A stretch of DNA of 64,000 nucleotides from Candidatus Enterococcus willemsii. Lineage in GTDB: Bacteria; Bacillota; Bacilli; Lactobacillales; Enterococcaceae. Both the position numbers and the translations under genes were made by a program. Under the pieces are notes generated by a model. That model searched no databases. It was not told where the DNA came from and saw only the letters and a program-made list of their open reading frames with translations. Where the stretch lies: the NCBI RefSeq assembly GCF_009933335.1, contig NZ_MAEL01000057.1:1-64000 (forward strand). The letters are read 5' to 3'. Below, piece by piece: positions 38,886-46,900 of this stretch (its first letter is position 1; every line of letters starts with the position of its first letter).

Positions 38886-38913
38886 TTGCAATTGAATTAA
38901 AATAGTTTACCAT
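38886..38913 (+). promoter_or_regulatory. weak candidate promoter of the lipid operon
   Basis: TTGCAA (38886-38891), 16 nt, TACCAT (38908-38913), upstream of the CarS-like gene. Each box matches four of six consensus bases. It is the best pair seen in this short AT-rich gap; no operator was recognised. Confidence 0.3.
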
Positions 38914-38944
38914 AAATGAATAGATAGCAATATGGAGGATTACG

Positions 38945-39538
38945 ATGGCTAGGTTTCTTTTAACTTTATATATAACTTTAATGGCAGTTATTTTCGCGGG
39001 TGTAGCCAATATGGTGTTTTGTAAATTACCAATTGCTAGGCGATTTACGATTCCGATGGATGGGGGAAAAACATTATCGGATGGGAAACGATTATTTGGT
39101 GAAAACAAGACGTGGAAAGGATTTATTGGGATGATGATTTTAGGGAGTCTTTCGCAAATCATCTGGGGTCTGTGCTTAACAATCGTTCCTTCTTTGGAAC
39201 AATACAATTTATTTTATGCTGCTTATAAAAACGTCTGGCAAACAAATTCTTGGATTGGTTTATTATTAGGGTTTGCATATGTTCTATTTGAATTACCAAA
39301 TAGTTTTATGAAGCGTCGCTTAGATATACGACCAGGGAAAACCGCAGAGAATCGTTGGAAATGGCTCTTTGTTTTTATTGACCAAGCGGATTCTTTACTA
39401 GGTTGTGCGCTTGTAGTGGCGCTGTTAGTACCGATAACTTGGCAACAATTTTTGGGAATTATTCTTGTCGGTTCAGGGACACATATTATAGTCAATCAAG
39501 TGCTCTTTCGTTTCCATTTACGTAAAAATCCATTTTAA
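38945..39538 (+). CDS. CarS-like CDP-archaeol synthase family protein
   Basis: A 197-aa membrane enzyme with about five helices. Two conserved cytoplasmic segments of the CarS family (CTP:archaetidate cytidylyltransferase) are present: DGGKTLSDGKRLFGENKTWK (residues 39-58) and KRRLDIRPG with FIDQADSLLG (123-131 and 144-153). Archaeal CarS uses CTP to make CDP-archaeol from an unsaturated isoprenoid glycerol phosphate; bacterial members are of unsettled substrate. This is not the usual CdsA. The start ATG has TGGAGGA. It is the first gene of a seven-gene run with lipid-type enzymes, so it probably activates the lipid phosphate made by its neighbours. Confidence 0.88.
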   Translation: MARFLLTLYITLMAVIFAGVANMVFCKLPIARRFTIPMDGGKTLSDGKRLFGENKTWKGFIGMMILGSLSQIIWGLCLTIVPSLEQYNLFYAAYKNVWQTNSWIGLLLGFAYVLFELPNSFMKRRLDIRPGKTAENRWKWLFVFIDQADSLLGCALVVALLVPITWQQFLGIILVGSGTHIIVNQVLFRFHLRKNPF

Positions 39539-39557
39539 ATGAAAAGAGGGGATGACA

Positions 39558-42023
39558 GTGTATTTATTAACAATTGATAAAAGTTCTACTGCACCACAGT
39601 ACGGTGGTAAAATTAACGGTTTAATTGAATTAACTAAAATTGGAATAAATGTACCAAAAGCAGCATTTATTTCTGAAGATGTATTAGCTACTATGTGGCG
39701 ACCGCTCGTCCCTGAACTAGAAAATCAGGATTTTGTGACAGCGAATGAAGTAACTGAACGCTTGCAATCATGGCAATTTCCAGCTGAATTAGTGGCTGAA
39801 ATCAATCAGTTTATGCAACCAAATCAAACGTATATCGTCCGAAGTAGTGGCAAAATGGAAGATCACGAGTTAGCATCTTTTGCTGGTCAGTATGAATCTG
39901 TTTCCGATTGCCATACAGTCGAGGATATCTTAATAGCAATGAAAAAATGTATTGCTTCATTGTTCCAAGAAAAGGCTCTGCATTATTGGCAGGTCCAACA
40001 ATTGCCGATAGAAGATATGACGATGTCTGTAATTATTCAAGAACAAGTTACAGCAACAGTCAGTGGCGTTGCTTTTTCGATTAATCCCACAGAAGGTCAG
40101 GACCAGCAATTTTCCATTGAAGTTGTTGAAGGTGCAGGTGAGCAATTAGTCAGTGGACAGGTTTCACCAGAACAAATTCAACTCGATTGGTTTGGTTCAT
40201 CTACAAGTAGTAACTATCTAACTGCGAGACAGTTAGTCGATTTGCAGAAACAATTGCTACATATAACTACTTTTTATGGCTATCCAATTGATGTAGAATT
40301 TTGTTTTGAAGCAAATCAATTATTTTTCTTACAAGTTCGTCCTATCACGACAGTCAGTCGAAAAATCAAACGGGGAAATTGGACGAATGCAAATTTCCGA
40401 GATGGTGGAGTAGCAGCTCAGCCATGTCCAGCATTGATGTGGAGCTTATACCGAATGACTTGGCAAACAGCATTAGAACGCTTTTTAATTCAACACAAAT
40501 TATATCCTTCAAAACAAGTCCCAGCGTTGGCAACATATCACTTTGCCCGACCTTATTGGAATATTGGTGTGGTGAAAGAAGCGATGGCTCAAATCCCTCG
40601 TTATGTGGAACGAGAATTTGATGATGAATTAGGTATTTATAAAAACTATCAAGGGGATGGGTACAAAAGTCGTTTCACCTTTAAAACCATCAACCATTTG
40701 TTACGAGTAGCAATTCCAATTCAGCAAAGTACGAAGCAACAGCGAAACCAGGCTTCTCAAAAACATCAAGAGTTGCTTTCAATGTATCACTCATACAATC
40801 AAAAACTAGCTGCATTGGCAAACGGCTCTCTTTCAGAAAACGAGCAACTATGGGAAGAACTGGTGGAGAAAGCTTACTTACAAAGTGAGACGACCTATTT
40901 CTGGCAAGTATTTATCAATACTATCCAGTTATCTATGAAGAAAACCCAATTATTGAAAAAAATCCCACTTTCGACATTCTTTCAATTGATTGCTCGTTTA
41001 GGTGAGGTATCACATGTTCGACCGTTAAAGAGTCTTTTGGAAATCGTGGATATTATTCAAAAAAATTATGTACCAGACTGGCAAGAAAATGACATTTTAA
41101 AAATAGCGAATTTATTGAAAGTGAATCCTGAGCGAGAAGATGCCAAAAAAATCCAAGAATTCCAGGAGAATTTTGGTTATCATTCGACTCGAGAATTAAA
41201 TTTACTTGTTCCAAGTTACAGTGAAGACCAGTGTCTAGTGATTGAACAGGTCAAAGACTATCTGATGCAGCCTGAAAAAGCGGCAACAGCAAAAGCGTCT
41301 TTTCAAGAAGCACTTTCAGAAGAAGAAATAGAGCAGTTAATTGCACCACATGTGAAAACATACCAACAGAAAAAAATCAAAAAAGATATTCAACTATTGC
41401 GTGAATTATTATGGTGGCGCGAAGAATTTAAAGATATTTCGACTCGTTTTTATCATTTGATTCGTCAAGCCACCCGACAATTAGGGGAAAAATATCAAGA
41501 ACAAGGCATCTTGCAGCATGCAGAGCAGTTGTTTTATCTTGAGAAAGAGCAAACTCAAGCCTTTATGCATCATCGTATAAGTGCTGCCGAACTCCAACAA
41601 CTAGCGCAAGATAATTTTGCATACTGCCAAGCCTATCGTGCATTTAATCCACCGGGAGATTTACTCGCTCAAGTGGAAGCCGATGATACATTCGTGCAAG
41701 GGAAAGCAACCAGATTGTCTGGTATTGGTGCCAATGATGGGATTGTCTCTGGTAAGGTTCGTGTATTACTGGATCCAAAAGATGTCGATCAACTGCAAGC
41801 CGATGAAATTTTGGTCACACGATTTACAGATACTGGTTGGAGTCATGCATTTGGCACGATTCAAGGGTTAATTACAGAAACCGGTGGTGTGTTATGCCAT
41901 GCATCGATTGTTGCTCGAGAGTTTGGCATTCCAGTCGTTGTTTGTGCTGAGGGGGCTACCAAGCAATTGAAAACGGGAATGGAGATTACGATCAATGGCA
42001 CAACGGGAGAAATTATGATTTGA
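39558..42023 (+). CDS. PEP-synthase/rifampin-phosphotransferase-like dikinase A
   Basis: About 821 aa. The N-terminal ATP-grasp part (about 1-280) shows GGKINGLIEL, IVRSSGKMED with ASFAGQ, VIIQEQVTATVSGVAFSINP and EFCFEANQLFFLQVRPIT. A long helical middle (about 290-700) has no known motif. The C-terminal phosphohistidine domain has FTDTGW and GGVLCHASIVARE (His near residue 781), ending at the terminus. There is no PEP/pyruvate TIM barrel, so the layout is that of rifampin phosphotransferase (ATP to AMP, Pi and phospho-product), not true PEP synthase. GTG 39558 has GAGGGG at proper distance; ATG 39552 touches that site. In this operon an alcohol or lipid precursor is a likelier substrate than an antibiotic. 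Confidence 0.82.
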   Translation: MYLLTIDKSSTAPQYGGKINGLIELTKIGINVPKAAFISEDVLATMWRPLVPELENQDFVTANEVTERLQSWQFPAELVAEINQFMQPNQTYIVRSSGKMEDHELASFAGQYESVSDCHTVEDILIAMKKCIASLFQEKALHYWQVQQLPIEDMTMSVIIQEQVTATVSGVAFSINPTEGQDQQFSIEVVEGAGEQLVSGQVSPEQIQLDWFGSSTSSNYLTARQLVDLQKQLLHITTFYGYPIDVEFCFEANQLFFLQVRPITTVSRKIKRGNWTNANFRDGGVAAQPCPALMWSLYRMTWQTALERFLIQHKLYPSKQVPALATYHFARPYWNIGVVKEAMAQIPRYVEREFDDELGIYKNYQGDGYKSRFTFKTINHLLRVAIPIQQSTKQQRNQASQKHQELLSMYHSYNQKLAALANGSLSENEQLWEELVEKAYLQSETTYFWQVFINTIQLSMKKTQLLKKIPLSTFFQLIARLGEVSHVRPLKSLLEIVDIIQKNYVPDWQENDILKIANLLKVNPEREDAKKIQEFQENFGYHSTRELNLLVPSYSEDQCLVIEQVKDYLMQPEKAATAKASFQEALSEEEIEQLIAPHVKTYQQKKIKKDIQLLRELLWWREEFKDISTRFYHLIRQATRQLGEKYQEQGILQHAEQLFYLEKEQTQAFMHHRISAAELQQLAQDNFAYCQAYRAFNPPGDLLAQVEADDTFVQGKATRLSGIGANDGIVSGKVRVLLDPKDVDQLQADEILVTRFTDTGWSHAFGTIQGLITETGGVLCHASIVAREFGIPVVVCAEGATKQLKTGMEITINGTTGEIMI

Positions 42024-42036
42024 AAGGGTGAAGAAG

Positions 42037-42636
42037 ATGTTGATTGGTGAATATGGCAAATTTGTTTATTTAACTTATTTTGGCTCAGCCATGGCCTTGC
42101 TAGGTATCTATTTTATTTTACAAGGGCAGCTTGTTTGGGGGATGAGCCTCTTTATTATTAGTGGCTTATGCGACTTATTCGATGGGATGGTTGCCCGCTC
42201 GTTTAAGCGGACAAAAGCGCAAGAGCAATTTGGGATTGAAATTGATTCGCTATGCGACATGATTAATTTTGCAGCATTCCCTGCTGTGATTTGTATGACA
42301 CAAGGAAAAATTACATGGTTAGCTATTGTATTAGCAATTATGTATGTATTAGCAGCAGTCACTCGTTTAGCCTATTTTAATCGGGAGACCAAAGAAGAAC
42401 GTCAAGGGTATTTTAGAGGCGTCCCTGTCACTTATGCCGCCTTGATTTTTCCAGTAGGTTATTTACTTAGTGAATGGCTAGTTGCGGGGAGTTTTGGCAT
42501 TGTCGTATTATTATTGACGCCGTGTTTAGCGTTCTTCTTTGTTTGGGATATTAAAATTCCCAAGCCAAATAAAAAGATGTATATTTTCTTTCTCTTATTG
42601 GCAATTGTGACACTTGTTGCGTTATGGAGCCTGTAA
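42037..42636 (+). CDS. CDP-alcohol phosphatidyltransferase, PssA-like
   Basis: A 199-aa integral membrane enzyme with about six helices. The CDP-alcohol phosphotransferase signature is complete: Asp46, Asp49-Gly50, Ala53-Arg54, Gly66, Asp70, Asp74 (spacing of 11 between AR and G). The stretch IDSLCDMINFAAFPA resembles the DSLxDxxxFxxxPA of serine-type PssA enzymes more than PgsA. It should replace CMP of a CDP-lipid with an alcohol, probably serine because the next gene is a decarboxylase. ATG 42037 follows GAAAGGGTGA; GTG 42028 lies inside that site. Confidence 0.88.
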   Translation: MLIGEYGKFVYLTYFGSAMALLGIYFILQGQLVWGMSLFIISGLCDLFDGMVARSFKRTKAQEQFGIEIDSLCDMINFAAFPAVICMTQGKITWLAIVLAIMYVLAAVTRLAYFNRETKEERQGYFRGVPVTYAALIFPVGYLLSEWLVAGSFGIVVLLLTPCLAFFFVWDIKIPKPNKKMYIFFLLLAIVTLVALWSL

Positions 42637-42637
42637 G

Positions 42638-43495
42638 ATGACAAAAATTTATCAGCGACAAACGAAAAAAATTAGTGAGTCTATTGAATATCAAGAAGGA
42701 TGGTTGCGGAAGTTATACCAAACCAAGTGGGGGAAAAAACTATTACCACTAGTAACAGCAAATATTTTTTCAACTGTTTGGACGTGGAAAGATTATACGC
42801 CGTTTTCTCAAAAAAAGATAACAGAATTTCTAGAAACGTATCAGCTTGATTTGACGCAGTACGAAAAGGAGTCTTATCGAACGTTTGCGGAGTTTTTCAT
42901 TCGAAAGAAGAAAAAATATGTTGTGGCTTCTGCTAAAAAGGTATTAGCAGTTGCTGAAGGAAAATTATTAATTCTTCCTATTCAAAAAAATAGCGAATTT
43001 TCTATTAAAAACCAGCATTACCGATTAGCAGAATTAGTCGAAGATGCTCAACTAGCACAGCAATTTGAAGGTGGTACATTATGCATCTATCGCTTAGCCG
43101 TTGAGGATTACCATCGTTATTTGAATTGTGAGACGGGGATTATTCTAAAAGAACGGACGATTCGTGGGCGACTACACACTATTCGCGAAATTGCACAACA
43201 GCAAGTGAAAGTTTTTAAAGAAAATAAGCGTTCGTACTGTGTGATTGAGAGTGAGGTTGGTCCCGTCTTACAAATGGAGATTGGTGCTTTATTGGTCGGG
43301 AAAATTCATAATTTTGTAGCCGACGCTTGCATTCGAGGAGAGGAAAAAGGCTATTTTCAGTTAGGTGGGTCGACCATTTTAGTTGCTTATCCTAAAGGAG
43401 CTATTTGTATTGACGCAGATATTCAAACATATTCTCAGCAAGGGATTGAAACGCAAGTACGAATTGGTGAAGGGATTGGAGTAAAAAATGATTAA
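42638..43495 (+). CDS. psd: phosphatidylserine-decarboxylase-like enzyme
   Basis: A 285-aa Psd-family proenzyme. Recognisable features are RLAVEDYHRYLNCETG (the catalytic His region), VGKIHNFV, and the autocleavage motif GGST in YFQLGGSTILVAYPKG (Ser245), which becomes the pyruvoyl group of the small subunit. An N-terminal region FAEFFIRKKKKY matches the usual F-x-x-F-F-x-R-x segment. It starts one base after the stop of the PssA-like gene. It should decarboxylate a serine-headed phospholipid to an ethanolamine-headed one. Confidence 0.9.
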   Translation: MTKIYQRQTKKISESIEYQEGWLRKLYQTKWGKKLLPLVTANIFSTVWTWKDYTPFSQKKITEFLETYQLDLTQYEKESYRTFAEFFIRKKKKYVVASAKKVLAVAEGKLLILPIQKNSEFSIKNQHYRLAELVEDAQLAQQFEGGTLCIYRLAVEDYHRYLNCETGIILKERTIRGRLHTIREIAQQQVKVFKENKRSYCVIESEVGPVLQMEIGALLVGKIHNFVADACIRGEEKGYFQLGGSTILVAYPKGAICIDADIQTYSQQGIETQVRIGEGIGVKND

Positions 43496-44390
43496 ACGAT
43501 TAGCCATTTATTTTAAAGAGATGTATCCATTGATTCCACGTTTCTTTTTAGCAATTATTTACTTTTTTGAAATCTATTTTGTTTTATTATTGAATGTTGG
43601 AGAGAATTCATTTTCAATCGGTCCGCAAGAATGGGTTGGTGTTTGGACAATCTTTACGTTCTTGATGGCGTTACGAATAGCCGATGATTTTAAAGACTAC
43701 GAACATGACTTACGCTTATTTCCAGAACGAGCATTACCTTCCGGAAGAGTAACAAAAAGAGATTTAGCGATTGCGTTGGCAACGATGGTAACAATTACAG
43801 TATTACTTAATTTTTGGTGGATGAATAATATTGGTTGGTTTTTATTCTTATTTGCTTACGGAACATTGATGTCTTTGTGGTTCTTTAGCAAAGCGAAGAT
43901 TCAGAAATCACTGCCTTTGGCTTTAGTCACACATAATCCTGTGATGATGGTAATGAATATTTATATTATTACCTTTGTCTGTTACAAATACCATTTACCA
44001 TTAATTTCATTACCTACCGTATTGTTAGCATTTACGATGTATTTCCCAAGTCTCATTTGGGAAATTAGTCGTAAAATTCGGGCACCGAAAGATGAAACGG
44101 AATATGTCACTTATTCACGTTTATTCACGTATCAAAAAGCAACTCGTTTTGTCCAAACACTTACATTGGTGGATATTGTCACTAATTTTATTTTATTATG
44201 GGCGATTTCGAAAATTGGTGTGCTCGTGCTTTTGGTGAATGTTATCTGGATAAACGTTCAATTTCAGCGTTTTATTGCAGACCCAAATCAGTTTAGCATT
44301 AAAACGAAAGTGGAGCGCTATACCTACATTACTGAAACAACGATGGTCCTGTCAGTAATCGCTCATTTGATTAGTCAGGGGTTGAATTAG
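43488..44390 (+). CDS. UbiA-family prenyltransferase-like protein
   Basis: A 300-aa polytopic protein with about eight helices. The first Asp-rich motif is RIADDFKDYEHD (63-74) with ERALPSGRVT after it, the place of NDxxD in UbiA enzymes. A second, EISRKIRAPKDE (192-203), stands for the DxxxD motif. These variants belong to a divergent UbiA branch. UbiA proteins transfer a prenyl group to an acceptor; archaeal digeranylgeranylglyceryl phosphate synthase is one example. It overlaps the psd-like gene by 8 nt. Acceptor and prenyl donor are unknown. Confidence 0.82.
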   Translation: MIKRLAIYFKEMYPLIPRFFLAIIYFFEIYFVLLLNVGENSFSIGPQEWVGVWTIFTFLMALRIADDFKDYEHDLRLFPERALPSGRVTKRDLAIALATMVTITVLLNFWWMNNIGWFLFLFAYGTLMSLWFFSKAKIQKSLPLALVTHNPVMMVMNIYIITFVCYKYHLPLISLPTVLLAFTMYFPSLIWEISRKIRAPKDETEYVTYSRLFTYQKATRFVQTLTLVDIVTNFILLWAISKIGVLVLLVNVIWINVQFQRFIADPNQFSIKTKVERYTYITETTMVLSVIAHLISQGLN

Positions 44391-46900
44391 TGAAAAAAAT
44401 TAGTCAAATCACACCACATTCTGTAGGAACCAAAGCATATAATCTGCATTTAATACAAAAAGACGGCTTACGCGTGCCGACTTTTTCGGTTTTTTCCTTT
44501 GATTTATTCCAATCTGAAGAAGTGCAGGATTTTTTTACAAAGCAACAAGAACAGTATGATAACGGCGAATATTCCTTGGATGAATTTAGTCAGGTATTGC
44601 AGGAAATGGTGATAGATTTTTTCTCTAGGGAAGACTTCCAAGTAATTGATACTTTTCAATCAGAGCAGATTGGTAAGGAGTTTTCCGTGCGTTCATCAGC
44701 GAATGTTGAGGATGCTGCAGCAGCCTCTTTTGCTGGTCAATTTACAACCAAATTATTCGTACCAGTCAGTGATTTGGTTGCTGCGATACAAGCATCCTTA
44801 CTTTCGTTATACCAACCATCTGCGTTGAGTTATTATTTTGATCATCAATTAACTGTTGGGGAAGTGCAATTATATGTCATTGTCCAAGAGATGATTCAAG
44901 GAGAACTGTCAGGTGTGTATTTTACTGCGAATCCGCAAGGGCTTTTAAATGAACATTTAATCGTTGTAGGAGAAGGTGTCGGGAGCGGCATTGTCGAAGA
45001 TCGTGTAGCTACAACGATGGTGACGATCCACCCCGAAGAACAATTGTCTTATTTTGAGACGACTGACCAATCACCGATTATCACAAACGAACAACAACAT
45101 TTATTAACTCAAATGGCTACGCAAATTATGACGTTATTTGGTCCTTATATGGATATTGAATTTACATTTAGGGAAAATGAATTGTATGTGTTGCAAGCAC
45201 GGCCGATTACTAAAATGTCGCCTGAGCCAAGTGTTATTCTAGATAATAGTAATATTGTTGAAAGCTACCCAGTTACTACAACGCCTTTGACATTTAGTTT
45301 TATTCAAGAGGCTTATAGCAGTATTTTTCGTGGCTTAGCCAAGCGATTATTGAAAAATGACGAAAAAACACTTGCTGCTTTTGAACCAACGTTCCAACAA
45401 ATGATTGCGCAATCCAATAGTCGAGTTTACTATCAAATCAATAATTGGTATAAGTTATTGCAATTGTTGCCTTTTTCTAAAAAGGTTATTCCGATTTGGC
45501 AAGAGATGCTAGGAGTACAGACGCCTCAAATTACTGATTCTGTGCAAATTAGCAAGTTCACGCATCTTAAAATCATGGGCCGTATGATGAAAAGTTTTGT
45601 CCAAGCTCCTTCTGAAATGCAACAGTTAGAACGAGAATTTGACCAGATATTTGCTTACTTCAACCAAAACTATCATGCAAATGCATCCTTTGATGAATTA
45701 TATGAGCTGTTTGAGCAAATTAAAGACCAAATTTTAGCTAAATGGGATGTCACGCTGGTCAATGATTTATATGCGTTTATTTACACGGGGATTTTGAAAA
45801 AAGTTCATTCGACAGAAGCCGTGCAAGCAGAAATTGCTGGCATCGAACAAATTGAGAGTATGAAACCAGTCATTGAATTAAATAAAATCATAGCATCCAT
45901 CCAAAAAATTGAAAATCAAGACTATCGTAGTCTAATTCAACAATTAAAATCTACAGATGTCCAAGAATTTTTAGTGACAAATGAGCATTCGTTGACCAAA
46001 TCGATTCAGCAATTTATTTTACTTTTCGGTGACCGCGCACCAGAAGAGTTGAAATTAGAGACGCCGACATTTCGCAGTCAACCACAACGCCTCATTCAAT
46101 TAATTCAGCAACAACTGACACTACCTATCGGTACAACCGTTGTTGAAAAACCGACAACAACGCATCGAACAAATTTCGTGCTTCGTTGGATGCGTAAACG
46201 TGCATTATTGGGGATTAAATACCGTGAAAGCTCTCGGCTCAATCGGACAAGGATTTACGGTATGATGCGTTTAATCTTTGTGACAATGGGAGAGCGATTA
46301 GTGGAACAAAAGTGTTTGCAACAGTTGGATGATGTCTTTTATTTGACCATGTCTGAATTGTTTACTTTATCTAAAACACAGCAAGCAATGCAAGCAGAAA
46401 TTAATCAACGAAAACAGAAGCATCTTGTTGATCGTCAACTACCTGCGTTTAGTCGATTTGTATTTACGAACCAGCCATTTGAAAAATATCCACAAAATAT
46501 AAATCAGGAATCGGTTGGCAATATGACGGCTCAATTACAAGGAATTGGTTGCTCGCAAGGTATAGTTCGGGGGCAAATCATCGTGGTAGAGGATGTACAG
46601 CAGATGGATGTCCAACAAACTTACGGAAAAATTATCGTCACGAAAATGACTGATCCAGGATGGGTTTATTTATTAACACAAGCCAAAGGAATTATTGCTG
46701 AGAAAGGCTCTCTACTGTCACACACAGCGATTATCTCACGCGAACTAGGTATTCCGGCAGTTGTCAATGTTCAACAGGCGACACGCCAATTTAAAACCAA
46801 TGATTGGGTAGAAATTGATGGACAGACAGGGCGTATTCGCCGATTGAAGGGGGAAAATGACAAAAGCGAACTTGACGATTACTCCAGTAAAACCAAATGA
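44390..46900 (+). CDS. PEP-synthase/rifampin-phosphotransferase-like dikinase B
   Basis: An 836-aa protein with the same layout as dikinase A but divergent sequence. ATP-grasp (about 1-275): GTKAYNLHLI, SVRSSANVEDAAAASFAGQF, VIVQEMIQGELSGVYFTANP and YVLQARPIT. The helical middle region is about 285-690. The phosphohistidine domain has TDPGWVYLL and KGSLLSHTAIISRE (His778). There is no PEP-binding barrel. It starts at GTG 44390 sharing the last base of the UbiA stop (TAGTG), with AGGGG upstream. Two non-identical dikinases in one operon could carry out successive phosphorylations (alcohol to mono- to diphosphate) or serve two substrates. Confidence 0.82.
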   Translation: MKKISQITPHSVGTKAYNLHLIQKDGLRVPTFSVFSFDLFQSEEVQDFFTKQQEQYDNGEYSLDEFSQVLQEMVIDFFSREDFQVIDTFQSEQIGKEFSVRSSANVEDAAAASFAGQFTTKLFVPVSDLVAAIQASLLSLYQPSALSYYFDHQLTVGEVQLYVIVQEMIQGELSGVYFTANPQGLLNEHLIVVGEGVGSGIVEDRVATTMVTIHPEEQLSYFETTDQSPIITNEQQHLLTQMATQIMTLFGPYMDIEFTFRENELYVLQARPITKMSPEPSVILDNSNIVESYPVTTTPLTFSFIQEAYSSIFRGLAKRLLKNDEKTLAAFEPTFQQMIAQSNSRVYYQINNWYKLLQLLPFSKKVIPIWQEMLGVQTPQITDSVQISKFTHLKIMGRMMKSFVQAPSEMQQLEREFDQIFAYFNQNYHANASFDELYELFEQIKDQILAKWDVTLVNDLYAFIYTGILKKVHSTEAVQAEIAGIEQIESMKPVIELNKIIASIQKIENQDYRSLIQQLKSTDVQEFLVTNEHSLTKSIQQFILLFGDRAPEELKLETPTFRSQPQRLIQLIQQQLTLPIGTTVVEKPTTTHRTNFVLRWMRKRALLGIKYRESSRLNRTRIYGMMRLIFVTMGERLVEQKCLQQLDDVFYLTMSELFTLSKTQQAMQAEINQRKQKHLVDRQLPAFSRFVFTNQPFEKYPQNINQESVGNMTAQLQGIGCSQGIVRGQIIVVEDVQQMDVQQTYGKIIVTKMTDPGWVYLLTQAKGIIAEKGSLLSHTAIISRELGIPAVVNVQQATRQFKTNDWVEIDGQTGRIRRLKGENDKSELDDYSSKTK

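Noticed and set aside
38945-39538. Standard CdsA phosphatidate cytidylyltransferase
   Set aside because: The CdsA signature near the C-terminus is absent and the protein is short; the DGGK...DGKRLFGENKTW and DQADSLLG segments fit CarS.
39558-46900. Calling the two large proteins PEP synthase or pyruvate phosphate dikinase
   Set aside because: The phosphohistidine domain is at the extreme C-terminus and no PEP/pyruvate barrel motif follows; the layout is that of rifampin phosphotransferase.
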